Source of the DNA: Spirochaetales bacterium
GTDB taxonomy: Bacteria > Spirochaetota > Spirochaetia > JABEVK01
Length of the DNA: 64,000 nt
Reading direction: 5' to 3'
Assembly: GCA_947478845.1 (NCBI GenBank)
Contig: CANJXC010000012.1
Location: 1-64,000, forward strand
Positions 42,679 through 50,057 of this stretch are shown piece after piece (the first letter of the stretch is position 1; each line of letters opens with the position of its first letter). The notes beneath the pieces were generated by a model. The model had not been told where the DNA came from and did not search any database. It saw only the letters and a list, made by a program, of their open reading frames with translations. A program made the position numbers and the translations under genes.

Positions 42679-42885
42679 GTGAAACCCAATTATTCAGGCA
42701 ACAAACGACGGCGGGAACTGGACGCCAAGAAAAAGAAAGAAGAGAAAGCCCAACGAAAAAAAGAGCGCAAAGAGCTGGAAGCTCTCTACCCGGACGGAAT
42801 TCCTGCCCACCTGCTCGGTGAAGAGCATGCCGACGATGAAGATGAAGCTGGGGAAGCTAAAGAACCGACGCCAGCGGCGCCTTGA
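42679..42885 (+). CDS. Small charged protein, conserved type, unknown function
   Basis: 68 residues from a GTG with GAGG upstream. The first half is extremely basic (MKPNYSGNKRRRELDAKKKK, then more Lys/Arg/Glu). The middle is ALYPDGIPAHLLG, and the tail is acidic (DDEDEAGEAKE). Proteins beginning MKPNY and rich in K/R/E are familiar from several deltaproteobacterial and spirochaetal genomes, always uncharacterised. It could bind nucleic acid or ribosomes (inference). Its last 29 bases overlap the convergent flavoprotein gene. Confidence 0.65.
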   Translation: MKPNYSGNKRRRELDAKKKKEEKAQRKKERKELEALYPDGIPAHLLGEEHADDEDEAGEAKEPTPAAP

Positions 42886-44347
42886 CGCCGTTCTCGATCA
42901 CGTAACACTGCAGCAGGTCGCCAAGAAACTCGCGCTTGTAGATGGAAGTGCCTAGAAGCATCCTTAGCGCTTCCTGAATCCCTTCAATGATGGAAGGATG
43001 GGGGTGAATCATATTCGCCAAGTCGCGGATTCCCTGCTGGGTGTGCACAAGGTACGCGACCCCTTCTATGCAGCTGGACGCATGGGCACCAATAGCCCGC
43101 ATGCCCAAAATGCGCATGGCATGATCGTTGGTCACGATAATCTTGAAAAAACCATTGGTTTTGTTCATGGCTATGGCTCTGGAGAGCAATGAATAATCAA
43201 GCTTGACAACCTTGACGGGTAAACCTCGTCTTGCGGCTTCCTGCTCGTTGATGCCTACCGCCGCCACTTCAGGGTCAAGGAACATGATGGTGCTGATGTT
43301 TTCGTAGCTCATCCTTCGGCTGGGCTCGCCAAACATGCGCTCCACCGCGTGACGGGCTTCACTTTCTCCTACGTTGACCAAGGAAATCTCTGTGGCGATG
43401 TCTCCGGCGGCAAAAATGTTGGGGACGTTGGTTTGAGTGTCATCTCGCCAGATTCCGCCCCGTTCTGTGAGCCGTATTCCCGCGGCCGCAAGCCCCAGAT
43501 TCTCATGGTTGGGAACCCTTCCGACAGACACCAAGGCCTGTCCCACCCGGTTGACCTCACGACGTCCGTCCTTGTATTCCAGCTCGTATTCCACTTCGTC
43601 GCTCACGATGTCCATGCGCACCAGTGAGGCCCCACGGTGCACGTGGCAACCGTTCTTTTCCAAGCTCTCGGCCACGATGGAAGCCACGTCTTCATCCTCA
43701 AAGGGAAGGATGCGGTCGGCCTTGTCGATCAGGAAAACCTTGGAATTGCCGAAGTTGCTGAAAATCGTGGCAAACTCGCACCCGATGACCCCGGCACCGA
43801 GAACCACCAAGGATTTCTGGAAATCCCTCATGTTACGGATTCCGTCGCTGGTGAGTATAATCTTTTCGTCGATGGGGATGTTGGGCAGGTAGCGGGGCCG
43901 GCTCCCCGTGGCCAGGAGAATGGAGTCGGCCGTGTAAGTAACCGTTGCCGGGTCGCCTTGGCTGCGGGTGACAACCACCGTGTTGCGGTCCTGAAGTTCG
44001 CCCCTCCCACGCTCGAGTTGAAACTGGCCAGTCCCCGATTCCTCAAGAAGCATGCGGATGTGCGAGTTGATGATGTTGCGCCTAGCCCTCACGGCTTCCC
44101 GCACTTCCTTATCCGAGTCTTCAAACTTCAATTGGAAGCCGGGCACCAGCTCACGAATCTGCTTGACCTTCTTGGAGTACTCCCACAGCGTCTTCGAGGT
44201 CATCACCCCGTTGAAAACCTCGGTACCCCCAAGAGCTGTTTTCTCCACAAGGAGTACCCTTTTGCCGAAGTCGAGGGCTCTCATGGCACCGGCAAACCCC
44301 GTAGGTCCCCCGCCGAGGATGATGAGGTCAAAGTGATCGATGGGCAT
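42857..44347 (-). CDS. FAD/NAD(P) oxidoreductase of the lipoamide dehydrogenase/SthA fold, without redox cysteines
   Basis: 496 residues. FAD site LIILGGGPTGFAGA, NAD(P) site VVLGAGVIGCEFA, second FAD block NIFAAGDIA, dimerisation domain at the C terminus with IHPHPSIIEG in place of HxxHPTxxE. The active-site segment that should read GGTCLNxGCIPSK reads GGTEVFNGVMTSK, so both disulfide cysteines are gone. A soluble transhydrogenase-like role or an electron transfer without disulfide is likely. Start: ATG at 44347, since TTGAAA-17-TATTGT ends six bases before it. A TTG at 44398 overlapping the polB stop is the alternative. Confidence 0.82.
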   Translation of the reverse strand: MPIDHFDLIILGGGPTGFAGAMRALDFGKRVLLVEKTALGGTEVFNGVMTSKTLWEYSKKVKQIRELVPGFQLKFEDSDKEVREAVRARRNIINSHIRMLLEESGTGQFQLERGRGELQDRNTVVVTRSQGDPATVTYTADSILLATGSRPRYLPNIPIDEKIILTSDGIRNMRDFQKSLVVLGAGVIGCEFATIFSNFGNSKVFLIDKADRILPFEDEDVASIVAESLEKNGCHVHRGASLVRMDIVSDEVEYELEYKDGRREVNRVGQALVSVGRVPNHENLGLAAAGIRLTERGGIWRDDTQTNVPNIFAAGDIATEISLVNVGESEARHAVERMFGEPSRRMSYENISTIMFLDPEVAAVGINEQEAARRGLPVKVVKLDYSLLSRAIAMNKTNGFFKIIVTNDHAMRILGMRAIGAHASSCIEGVAYLVHTQQGIRDLANMIHPHPSIIEGIQEALRMLLGTSIYKREFLGDLLQCYVIENGVKAPLASVL

Positions 44348-44353
44348 CCTTCG

Positions 44354-44382
44354 ACAATACGGTGGGACGGCCTTCTTTTCAA
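44354..44382 (-). promoter_or_regulatory. Leaderless-type promoter of the flavoprotein gene
   Basis: Minus strand TTGAAA (44382-44377), 17 bases, TATTGT (44359-44354), six bases (CGAAGG), ATG at 44347. It lies just downstream of the polB stop, and decides the start of the flavoprotein. Confidence 0.7.
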
Positions 44383-44394
44383 TCCCTTTTTTGT

Positions 44395-46668
44395 TCAACT
44401 GAGGGTCTCATCCCACTCCAGTTCGAGCTGCTTTCCCCAGGGTGGACCCACGTCAAGACCTGCTGCCTCCAGTAGGGAATCCCAGAGGGGACGCAGCTGA
44501 TGTTCCCGATAGTGATCGTAGTCGGGTGGTTCTCCGGGCAAAGCGACCGGCCGAGGCCCTTGGCTGGTCATCCAGTACTCAACGCTCCCTCTTTGGTTGG
44601 TCCAGCCCAACAGGCGCGCAGCTCGGACTTGGGGCGATGCCTTATCGTGGTAGTCTTGGGCTGGTCTGCGTAAAATCTTGCGGTAGATGAGTTCGGCGTC
44701 CAGTTCTCCTTGCCGCAACCGATCGAGCAGGTTGTTTTTCCAGGCGCTCACTTCGGAAGCAGAAACGGCGCGAAACAACAAGTCCAACAGCTCGGTTTGA
44801 AACCGCCTTGCCAGGGGGGTCCAATCGCTGCGCACGGCTTCCATACCCTTCACTTCAATTTCGGGGGTGCCTGAAGGTTGTTCAACCCAGCCAGCATATC
44901 CTTTGGCGCGACCCCGCACTTCCTCACCGGGTAAATGCCGCATTGGGGGAATCAAAAAGCGCGAGTACACCTTGTCGCATCGTAAGGTCAGGTAAGATTC
45001 CACCCTCCATGCATCACCGACAATCTTGCCAAGCTCATGAGTAAGCTCCTTGGCTAGGGCGATGGGGTCGCGCCGGGTGTGCACAAATACCGAGTCAGTG
45101 TCGCCGTAGAGAACTGGCATATCTCGGGCCTCGAACCAGTCTCGGGTGAACTCAAGGCAACGGCGGCCGAAACCGGTGATCGCCCCTGCCAGCTCGGTTT
45201 TCCCATACCGGCAGCCAGCAGACCCCAATACGCCATAGAATGAGTTCATCAGAATCTTGTAAACGTAACTGGCGGTTTGGTCTCCTGCGGCTTCGGCCGC
45301 TTGACGGGAGGCGAAATACCGGGTTATCAGGGCCGGCAATATTCCAGGTTGCCGAGAAAATCGAGCCCCGTTGGGGGCCACCAGCGCGTCTTCACCGGGG
45401 CGTTCGCATCCGAGAGGGTCGATGCCGAAGGTTCGAATGATCGAGGGGTAGAGACTTCGAAAATCGAACACCACGACATCGCTGAACAACCCCACTTTTG
45501 CATCCAGCACCATGCCGCCCGCCGCGCCAGACACCTCGCGCCCCGCCGGCGGAGGTGGAAGAATGCCCCTCGAAGCCAGCTCGAGGGCATAGATGCGCTC
45601 AAAAACCGGGATGCTGGTCCACGCCAAGTCGAGAGGAACTCCGGTCAGGGCGGCGCGACGCACGGTCAGTTCCGCCAAGCCGGTCTTTTCAAGGATTTGT
45701 AGGACCAACCGGGCGTCCTCCAAGCAGTAATCGCAAAAGGCTATGGGCTCGGCGATAAACATCCGGTCGAGTTCGTTCAGTTTGGCTTCCCCTTTGAGTT
45801 CTAGGGTCTTGGTACGTCCGAGCACATGAGTGGCAACTGTACCGAGAGTCTGATCCTCAAAGCGCGTGCCAGAGCCCCTGGCAACCCTCATTGCATCAAC
45901 CACCTGACGACCCGGAACAGTCACGACCGTTCGGCCGCCAGCCTTCCTGCGAACACGCACAACTTCTTCGGTGCGCCCCCAGTCAAACGCAACTTTGTTT
46001 TGTTCATAACGGCCGGCCAGGTGGGCCAGGTCAAAGTCCGTGACGTTCCAACCGGTAATGACGTCGGGGTTGAACTTTCTCACCAGCGCATTGGCAGAAA
46101 ACAAGAGATCGGCCTCGGAAGCAAAATCGGGGAGAAACAGAACCTCGGACAAAGAACCTTGAGCCAGGGCGAGCGCGCGGACCGTACCGTCCCGCGAGGT
46201 TTCAATATCGAGGGAGGCCCACAACAAGGCGATAGGTGTATCGGACGGCCTCAGGGTTGGATTTCGATAGACAACGTCCACTCGGCGGCCGGATACCGGG
46301 GTTCCCTCGATCAACACTCCACCGGTGATGCCCCAGTGGAGAAGGGCGTCCTCGGCAGCCCGGGGGACTTCACCGAGATGCCAAAATCCCGCGGGCTCCA
46401 ATAGGGAACGGGCGAGCTCCCAGGAGCGGGCCGGCACCGACAATTCCACCCGGGGCTCACCCCCGAACGCCTCAACGGCTCTGGCCGACAAAGGCACCCG
46501 GGCCTTTTGAAGAAGGCACATCGCCTGGGTCCCTTGGTCGGCTTTCACGACCCAACCGGAGGTCAGGCCTGGGGAGACCAAGCCGAAACTGCGTCCATCA
46601 GCCAGGCGCCCGCAGGCACGAAGCTCTCCCCGCGAGGCCCACCAATGGACCAGAAACCCCTCTGCCAC
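44395..46668 (-). CDS. polB: Family B DNA polymerase (Pol II-like) with 3'-5' exonuclease
   Basis: 757 residues. Exonuclease: SLDIETS (Asp154, Glu156), TGWNVTDFD, YCLEDARLV. Polymerase: motif A DFRSLYPSII, motif B KILMNSFYGVLG, motif C YGDTDSVFV. All catalytic carboxylates are present, so both activities should work. The closest known type is E. coli Pol II, used for lesion bypass and repair. No intein. GTG start one base after the stop of the amino-acid binding lipoprotein gene, so it is cotranscribed with it. No LexA-like box was recognised. Confidence 0.93.
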   Translation of the reverse strand: MAEGFLVHWWASRGELRACGRLADGRSFGLVSPGLTSGWVVKADQGTQAMCLLQKARVPLSARAVEAFGGEPRVELSVPARSWELARSLLEPAGFWHLGEVPRAAEDALLHWGITGGVLIEGTPVSGRRVDVVYRNPTLRPSDTPIALLWASLDIETSRDGTVRALALAQGSLSEVLFLPDFASEADLLFSANALVRKFNPDVITGWNVTDFDLAHLAGRYEQNKVAFDWGRTEEVVRVRRKAGGRTVVTVPGRQVVDAMRVARGSGTRFEDQTLGTVATHVLGRTKTLELKGEAKLNELDRMFIAEPIAFCDYCLEDARLVLQILEKTGLAELTVRRAALTGVPLDLAWTSIPVFERIYALELASRGILPPPPAGREVSGAAGGMVLDAKVGLFSDVVVFDFRSLYPSIIRTFGIDPLGCERPGEDALVAPNGARFSRQPGILPALITRYFASRQAAEAAGDQTASYVYKILMNSFYGVLGSAGCRYGKTELAGAITGFGRRCLEFTRDWFEARDMPVLYGDTDSVFVHTRRDPIALAKELTHELGKIVGDAWRVESYLTLRCDKVYSRFLIPPMRHLPGEEVRGRAKGYAGWVEQPSGTPEIEVKGMEAVRSDWTPLARRFQTELLDLLFRAVSASEVSAWKNNLLDRLRQGELDAELIYRKILRRPAQDYHDKASPQVRAARLLGWTNQRGSVEYWMTSQGPRPVALPGEPPDYDHYREHQLRPLWDSLLEAAGLDVGPPWGKQLELEWDETLS

Positions 46669-46669
46669 G

Positions 46670-47500
46670 CTACTTGGAAGTATTGTAGTAGTCGAAGAAC
46701 CAGGTCTTTCCCAAAGCTGTGAGAGTGCCGTCGTCCTTCATAGCCTTGAGAGCGGCATTGAAAGGTGCCACTAGATCGCTCTTGGGGGTGAAGATAAACC
46801 CGAAGTCCTCGGAACCCAAGGGCCCGCCGATAAGCTTGAGTTTTCCAGAGTTGGCACCAATGTAGCCCGCCGAACTGGCCTTATCCAAAAGCACCATGTC
46901 GACATCGCCGGAGATCAGCGCTTGCACCGAGGCCCCAAAGGTCTCAAACAATTTGACGCGGGGATTTTTCTCGTTACCGTCGAGCACGTTGTTGACTGCA
47001 ACGTAGAAGTTGGTGGTGCCGGCTTGGGCGCCAATGAGCAACTTTTTGTCGGCACCAAAGGTCTTCTCGTCGGTGAACCGGCCCTCATCGGCACGCACCA
47101 ACATGAACTGCTCGCTCGTCAGATAGGAGTCGCTGAAGTCAACTTCCTTCCTGCGCTCATCGTTAATCGTGATGCCGTCCATACCCACGTCGAACTGTCC
47201 GGCTCGCACCGACTGAATCATGGTGTCCCAACTGCTTACAGACCATTGAACCTTGGCATTCAGCCTCTTGGCAATTTCATTGACGGCATCGTATTCCCAA
47301 CCCACGGCCTTGCCAGTCTTGGGGTCTACAAAGTTGAGCGGGGTATAGGCGTTCTCGGTGACGGCTTTGATGACGCGACCTGCGAGATCGGGCAGGCCTG
47401 CCGCGGCTTTGCCGGCATCGGTCGCTGTTGCCGCCGGTTTAGCGCAGGAGGTCAGCGCCAAGGCAAAAACAGCAAGAACCACGGGTAGAAGCTTTTTCAT
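46670..47500 (-). CDS. Amino-acid-type ABC substrate-binding lipoprotein (family 3)
   Basis: 276 residues. Lipoprotein signal with lipobox LALTSC, Cys19. The body is a family 3 solute-binding domain: NFVDPKTGKAVGWEYDAVNEIAK, DVGMDGITINDERR, DFSDSYLTSEQ. It would bind a polar amino acid or similar. No permease or ATPase gene is beside it. AAGGAG site before the ATG. Confidence 0.88.
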   Translation of the reverse strand: MKKLLPVVLAVFALALTSCAKPAATATDAGKAAAGLPDLAGRVIKAVTENAYTPLNFVDPKTGKAVGWEYDAVNEIAKRLNAKVQWSVSSWDTMIQSVRAGQFDVGMDGITINDERRKEVDFSDSYLTSEQFMLVRADEGRFTDEKTFGADKKLLIGAQAGTTNFYVAVNNVLDGNEKNPRVKLFETFGASVQALISGDVDMVLLDKASSAGYIGANSGKLKLIGGPLGSEDFGFIFTPKSDLVAPFNAALKAMKDDGTLTALGKTWFFDYYNTSK

Positions 47501-47559
47501 AACGACTCCTTTATTTTTTTCACCTTAGCGGGAGCGGGAAGAAATTTCCACCCCTCGAC

Positions 47560-47588
47560 TTGACAAAGTGCTCAGGCACCCTTTATTG
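47560..47588 (+). promoter_or_regulatory. Promoter of metY
   Basis: TTGACA (47560-47565), 17 bases, TTATTG (47583-47588). A leader of roughly 45 bases with an AGGAGA site follows. I see no SAM riboswitch fold in the short leader. Confidence 0.5.
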
Positions 47589-47639
47589 TTGACTTACTCT
47601 ACCGGATTGGTTGGAGCATTTGAACCTAGGAGAAACCTC

Positions 47640-48929
47640 ATGGCAACGAAACCAGCCTTCGACACAGCTTCGATTCACGCCGGACAAGTCCCTGATCCCA
47701 AGGAACTCAGTCGCGGAGTCGCTATTCATCGCACCACGAGCTATGTGTTCAAGAACACAGAACATGCAGCCAACCTTTTCGGGCTCAAGGAGTTCGGGAA
47801 CATCTACACCCGTCTGGGAAATCCCACCACAGCCATCCTCGAAGAGCGCATTACAGCCCTTGAAGGTGGAGCTGCCTCGGTGGCTGTGGCCTCGGGTACC
47901 AGCGCCATCTTCTACACCGTCATCACCATTGCCAAGCAAGGCGACCACATCGTGAGCGCCAGCAATTTGTATGGTGGCACCTACACGCAGTTTGATGCCA
48001 TTCTGCCAGACTTCGGCATCACCACGACTTTTGTCGACGTCACCAAGCCTCAAGAGTTCGAGAAGGCTATCAAACCCAACACCAAGCTACTTTACCTAGA
48101 AACCATGGGCAATCCGGCTCTCGATGTGCCTGATTTTGAAGCGATCAGCAAGATTGCAAAGAAGCACAAGCTGCCTTTGGTGGTCGACGCCACGTTCACC
48201 ACCCCCGCCCTGCTCAAAACTATCGACCATGGCGCCAACATTGTCATCAATTCGCTCACCAAGTGGATTGGCGGCCACGGCACCGCCATTGGTGGCATTG
48301 TCACCGATGCAGGAAACTTCGACTGGTCCGACCCCAAGTTTGAGCACTTTACCAAGCCTGACAAAAACTACCATGGCCTACGTTGGGCCCTCGACTTGCA
48401 CGACAGCCTCAAGCCCATCGCCTTTGCCCTGCGCTTTCGCACCGTGCCGCTTCGCAACCTTGGCGCGAGCCTGAGTCCCGACTCTTCTTGGATCTTTCTC
48501 CAGGGACTGGAGACACTGAGCCTGCGCATGGCTAAACACGTCGAGAACACCCGGAAAGTGGCCGAATGGCTTGCCAAGCACAAGAAGGTCTCTTGGGTGC
48601 GCTACCCAGGGCTCAAGAGCGACCCCACCTATTCGGTGGCCAACAAGTACCTGAAGAAGGGCTTTGGCGGCGTAGTCGTCTTTGGTGTGAAGTCGGGCCG
48701 AGAAGGTGGCTCCAAGTTTATCGATAACCTGAAGCTTTTTAGCCACCTAGCCAACGTGGGAGACGCCAAGAGCCTTGCTCTCCATCCGGCAAGCACCAGC
48801 CACAGCCAACTCAGTGAGGCCCAACAGAAAGCGGGCGGATTGTCTCCCGAACTGGTGCGCCTGAGCATCGGGCTCGAAGACATTGACGACCTTCTGGCCG
48901 ACCTCGAACAGGCTCTGTCTCTCACCTAA
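47640..48929 (+). CDS. metY: O-acetylhomoserine sulfhydrylase, PLP enzyme
   Basis: 429 residues, Cys/Met metabolism PLP family. The PLP lysine is Lys208 in INSLTKWIGGHG. YTRLGNPTTAILEERI, ASGTSAIFYT and LHPASTSHSQL are family signatures. It makes homocysteine from O-acetylhomoserine and sulfide, and related enzymes also make cysteine from O-acetylserine. ATG chosen with AGGAGA eight bases upstream; an upstream frame extension from 47568 is not needed. A strong terminator follows. Confidence 0.92.
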   Translation: MATKPAFDTASIHAGQVPDPKELSRGVAIHRTTSYVFKNTEHAANLFGLKEFGNIYTRLGNPTTAILEERITALEGGAASVAVASGTSAIFYTVITIAKQGDHIVSASNLYGGTYTQFDAILPDFGITTTFVDVTKPQEFEKAIKPNTKLLYLETMGNPALDVPDFEAISKIAKKHKLPLVVDATFTTPALLKTIDHGANIVINSLTKWIGGHGTAIGGIVTDAGNFDWSDPKFEHFTKPDKNYHGLRWALDLHDSLKPIAFALRFRTVPLRNLGASLSPDSSWIFLQGLETLSLRMAKHVENTRKVAEWLAKHKKVSWVRYPGLKSDPTYSVANKYLKKGFGGVVVFGVKSGREGGSKFIDNLKLFSHLANVGDAKSLALHPASTSHSQLSEAQQKAGGLSPELVRLSIGLEDIDDLLADLEQALSLT

Positions 48930-48933
48930 AAAG

Positions 48934-48974
48934 GAGCCAAACGGTGAGGCGGCCCTTACCGTTTGGCTCTTTTT
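48934..48974 (+). terminator. Rho-independent terminator after metY
   Basis: A perfect 12-bp stem, GAGCCAAACGGT (48934-48945) with ACCGTTTGGCTC (48958-48969), a 12-base loop and five T. It is the cleanest terminator in the window and isolates metY from the GGDEF gene. Confidence 0.93.
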
Positions 48975-48998
48975 CAAGCTAGCCCTTTGGAATATACT
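48971..48998 (+). promoter_or_regulatory. Leaderless-type promoter of the GGDEF response regulator gene
   Basis: TTTTCA (48971-48976), 16 bases, TATACT (48993-48998), seven bases, ATG at 49006. The -10 box is strong; the -35 box lies in the T-tract of the metY terminator and is weak. Confidence 0.5.
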
Positions 48999-49005
48999 GG
49001 GCTGT

Positions 49006-50022
49006 ATGGACACCGAACAACCTAAGCTCTCGGTCTTGGCTGTAGACGACGAGCCCATGAATCTGAAGTTGCTCGATGTCTTGTTGAAGCCTTTGGAGCT
49101 CAATATTGAGTTTGCGGAGGATGGAACGAAGGGTTTGGAGCTGCTGGAAAAAAACCAGTACGACCTGCTTCTTTTCGACATCATGATGCCAGGCATTGAC
49201 GGGCTGGAGCTTTGCAAGTTAGCCCGGCTGAATCCACAACACAAAGATGTTCCGGTCCTGATTCTGACCGCTTTTGGTGCAAAGGAGAGCCTTCTCAAGG
49301 CTTTTGAGGCCGGTGCCGTAGACTACATCACCAAGCCTTTTTACGGGCCTGAGCTCGTCTTCCGAATCAAGGCCCAGCTGAAGTTGCGTCAATTACAGCG
49401 TAGCATGGAAACCTTTACCAACGAGCTTAACCTGCAAGTTCTTAAGGCCATGAAAACCGAACGGGAGCTACTGCAGAGCCAGCAGGCGCTCTCGGAAGCC
49501 AATAAGACCCTGGTAGACTGGGCCCACAAGGATGCGCTCACGGGGCTGTGGAACCGGCGAAAAGCCTGGGACCTCATGGAATATGAGGCCGAACGGTCGA
49601 ACCGTCAAAAACGCAGCATCGGTATTGCGGTCATGGACCTCGACAAGTTCAAGAACGTGAACGATACACTCGGTCATGAAGTGGGCGATGCCGTGCTCAA
49701 AGAAGCGGCAGCGATTCTCTCGGAAAACCTCCGCAAAGGCGACATTCTCGCCCGTTGGGGCGGTGAAGAGTTCTTGCTGGTTTTTCCTGAAACCGACCTC
49801 GAAGGCTCCTTTCAGGCAGCCAACAAGATGCGTTTGGCTCTCCAAGAGGCGCGGTGGGAACTCCCGGGACTTGAGGGGATGACGGTCTCGATAGGGGTGA
49901 CGGTAAAGCAACCCGGTGAAACCTGGACGGAAGCTTTCAAACAGGCCGATGATGCGCTTTACCGCGCCAAGGAAAACGGTCGCAACCGAGTCGAAGTGCC
50001 TCTCAAGGGTATACCATCCTGA
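49006..50022 (+). CDS. Response regulator with GGDEF diguanylate cyclase output
   Basis: 338 residues. The receiver domain (8-125) has the acidic pair at 14-15, phospho-acceptor Asp58 (LLFDIMMPG), Thr88 and Lys110. A helical linker (125-172) connects to GGDEF (173-335). The active loop GGEEF is at 252-256, and an inhibitory I-site RKGD (243-246) sits exactly five residues before it. It should make c-di-GMP on phosphorylation, with product inhibition. This resembles the PleD/Rrp1 class. No histidine kinase gene is adjacent. The ATG is fixed by the -10 box; the longer upstream frame would read through the terminator. Confidence 0.93.
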   Translation: MDTEQPKLSVLAVDDEPMNLKLLDVLLKPLELNIEFAEDGTKGLELLEKNQYDLLLFDIMMPGIDGLELCKLARLNPQHKDVPVLILTAFGAKESLLKAFEAGAVDYITKPFYGPELVFRIKAQLKLRQLQRSMETFTNELNLQVLKAMKTERELLQSQQALSEANKTLVDWAHKDALTGLWNRRKAWDLMEYEAERSNRQKRSIGIAVMDLDKFKNVNDTLGHEVGDAVLKEAAAILSENLRKGDILARWGGEEFLLVFPETDLEGSFQAANKMRLALQEARWELPGLEGMTVSIGVTVKQPGETWTEAFKQADDALYRAKENGRNRVEVPLKGIPS

Positions 50023-50057
50023 GCAAGCCCCTCCTCCTTGAGTCACCTACCGGGACC

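Noticed and set aside
44348-44398. TTG start at 44398 for the flavoprotein, overlapping the polB stop
   Set aside because: It would add 17 Lys-rich residues absent from the fold, and the segment carries a complete TTGAAA-17-TATTGT promoter six bases before the ATG at 44347.
47589-47639. Possible SAM or other methionine riboswitch before metY
   Set aside because: The leader is only about 45 bases and has no multi-stem fold or intrinsic terminator; a simple ribosome binding site is present.
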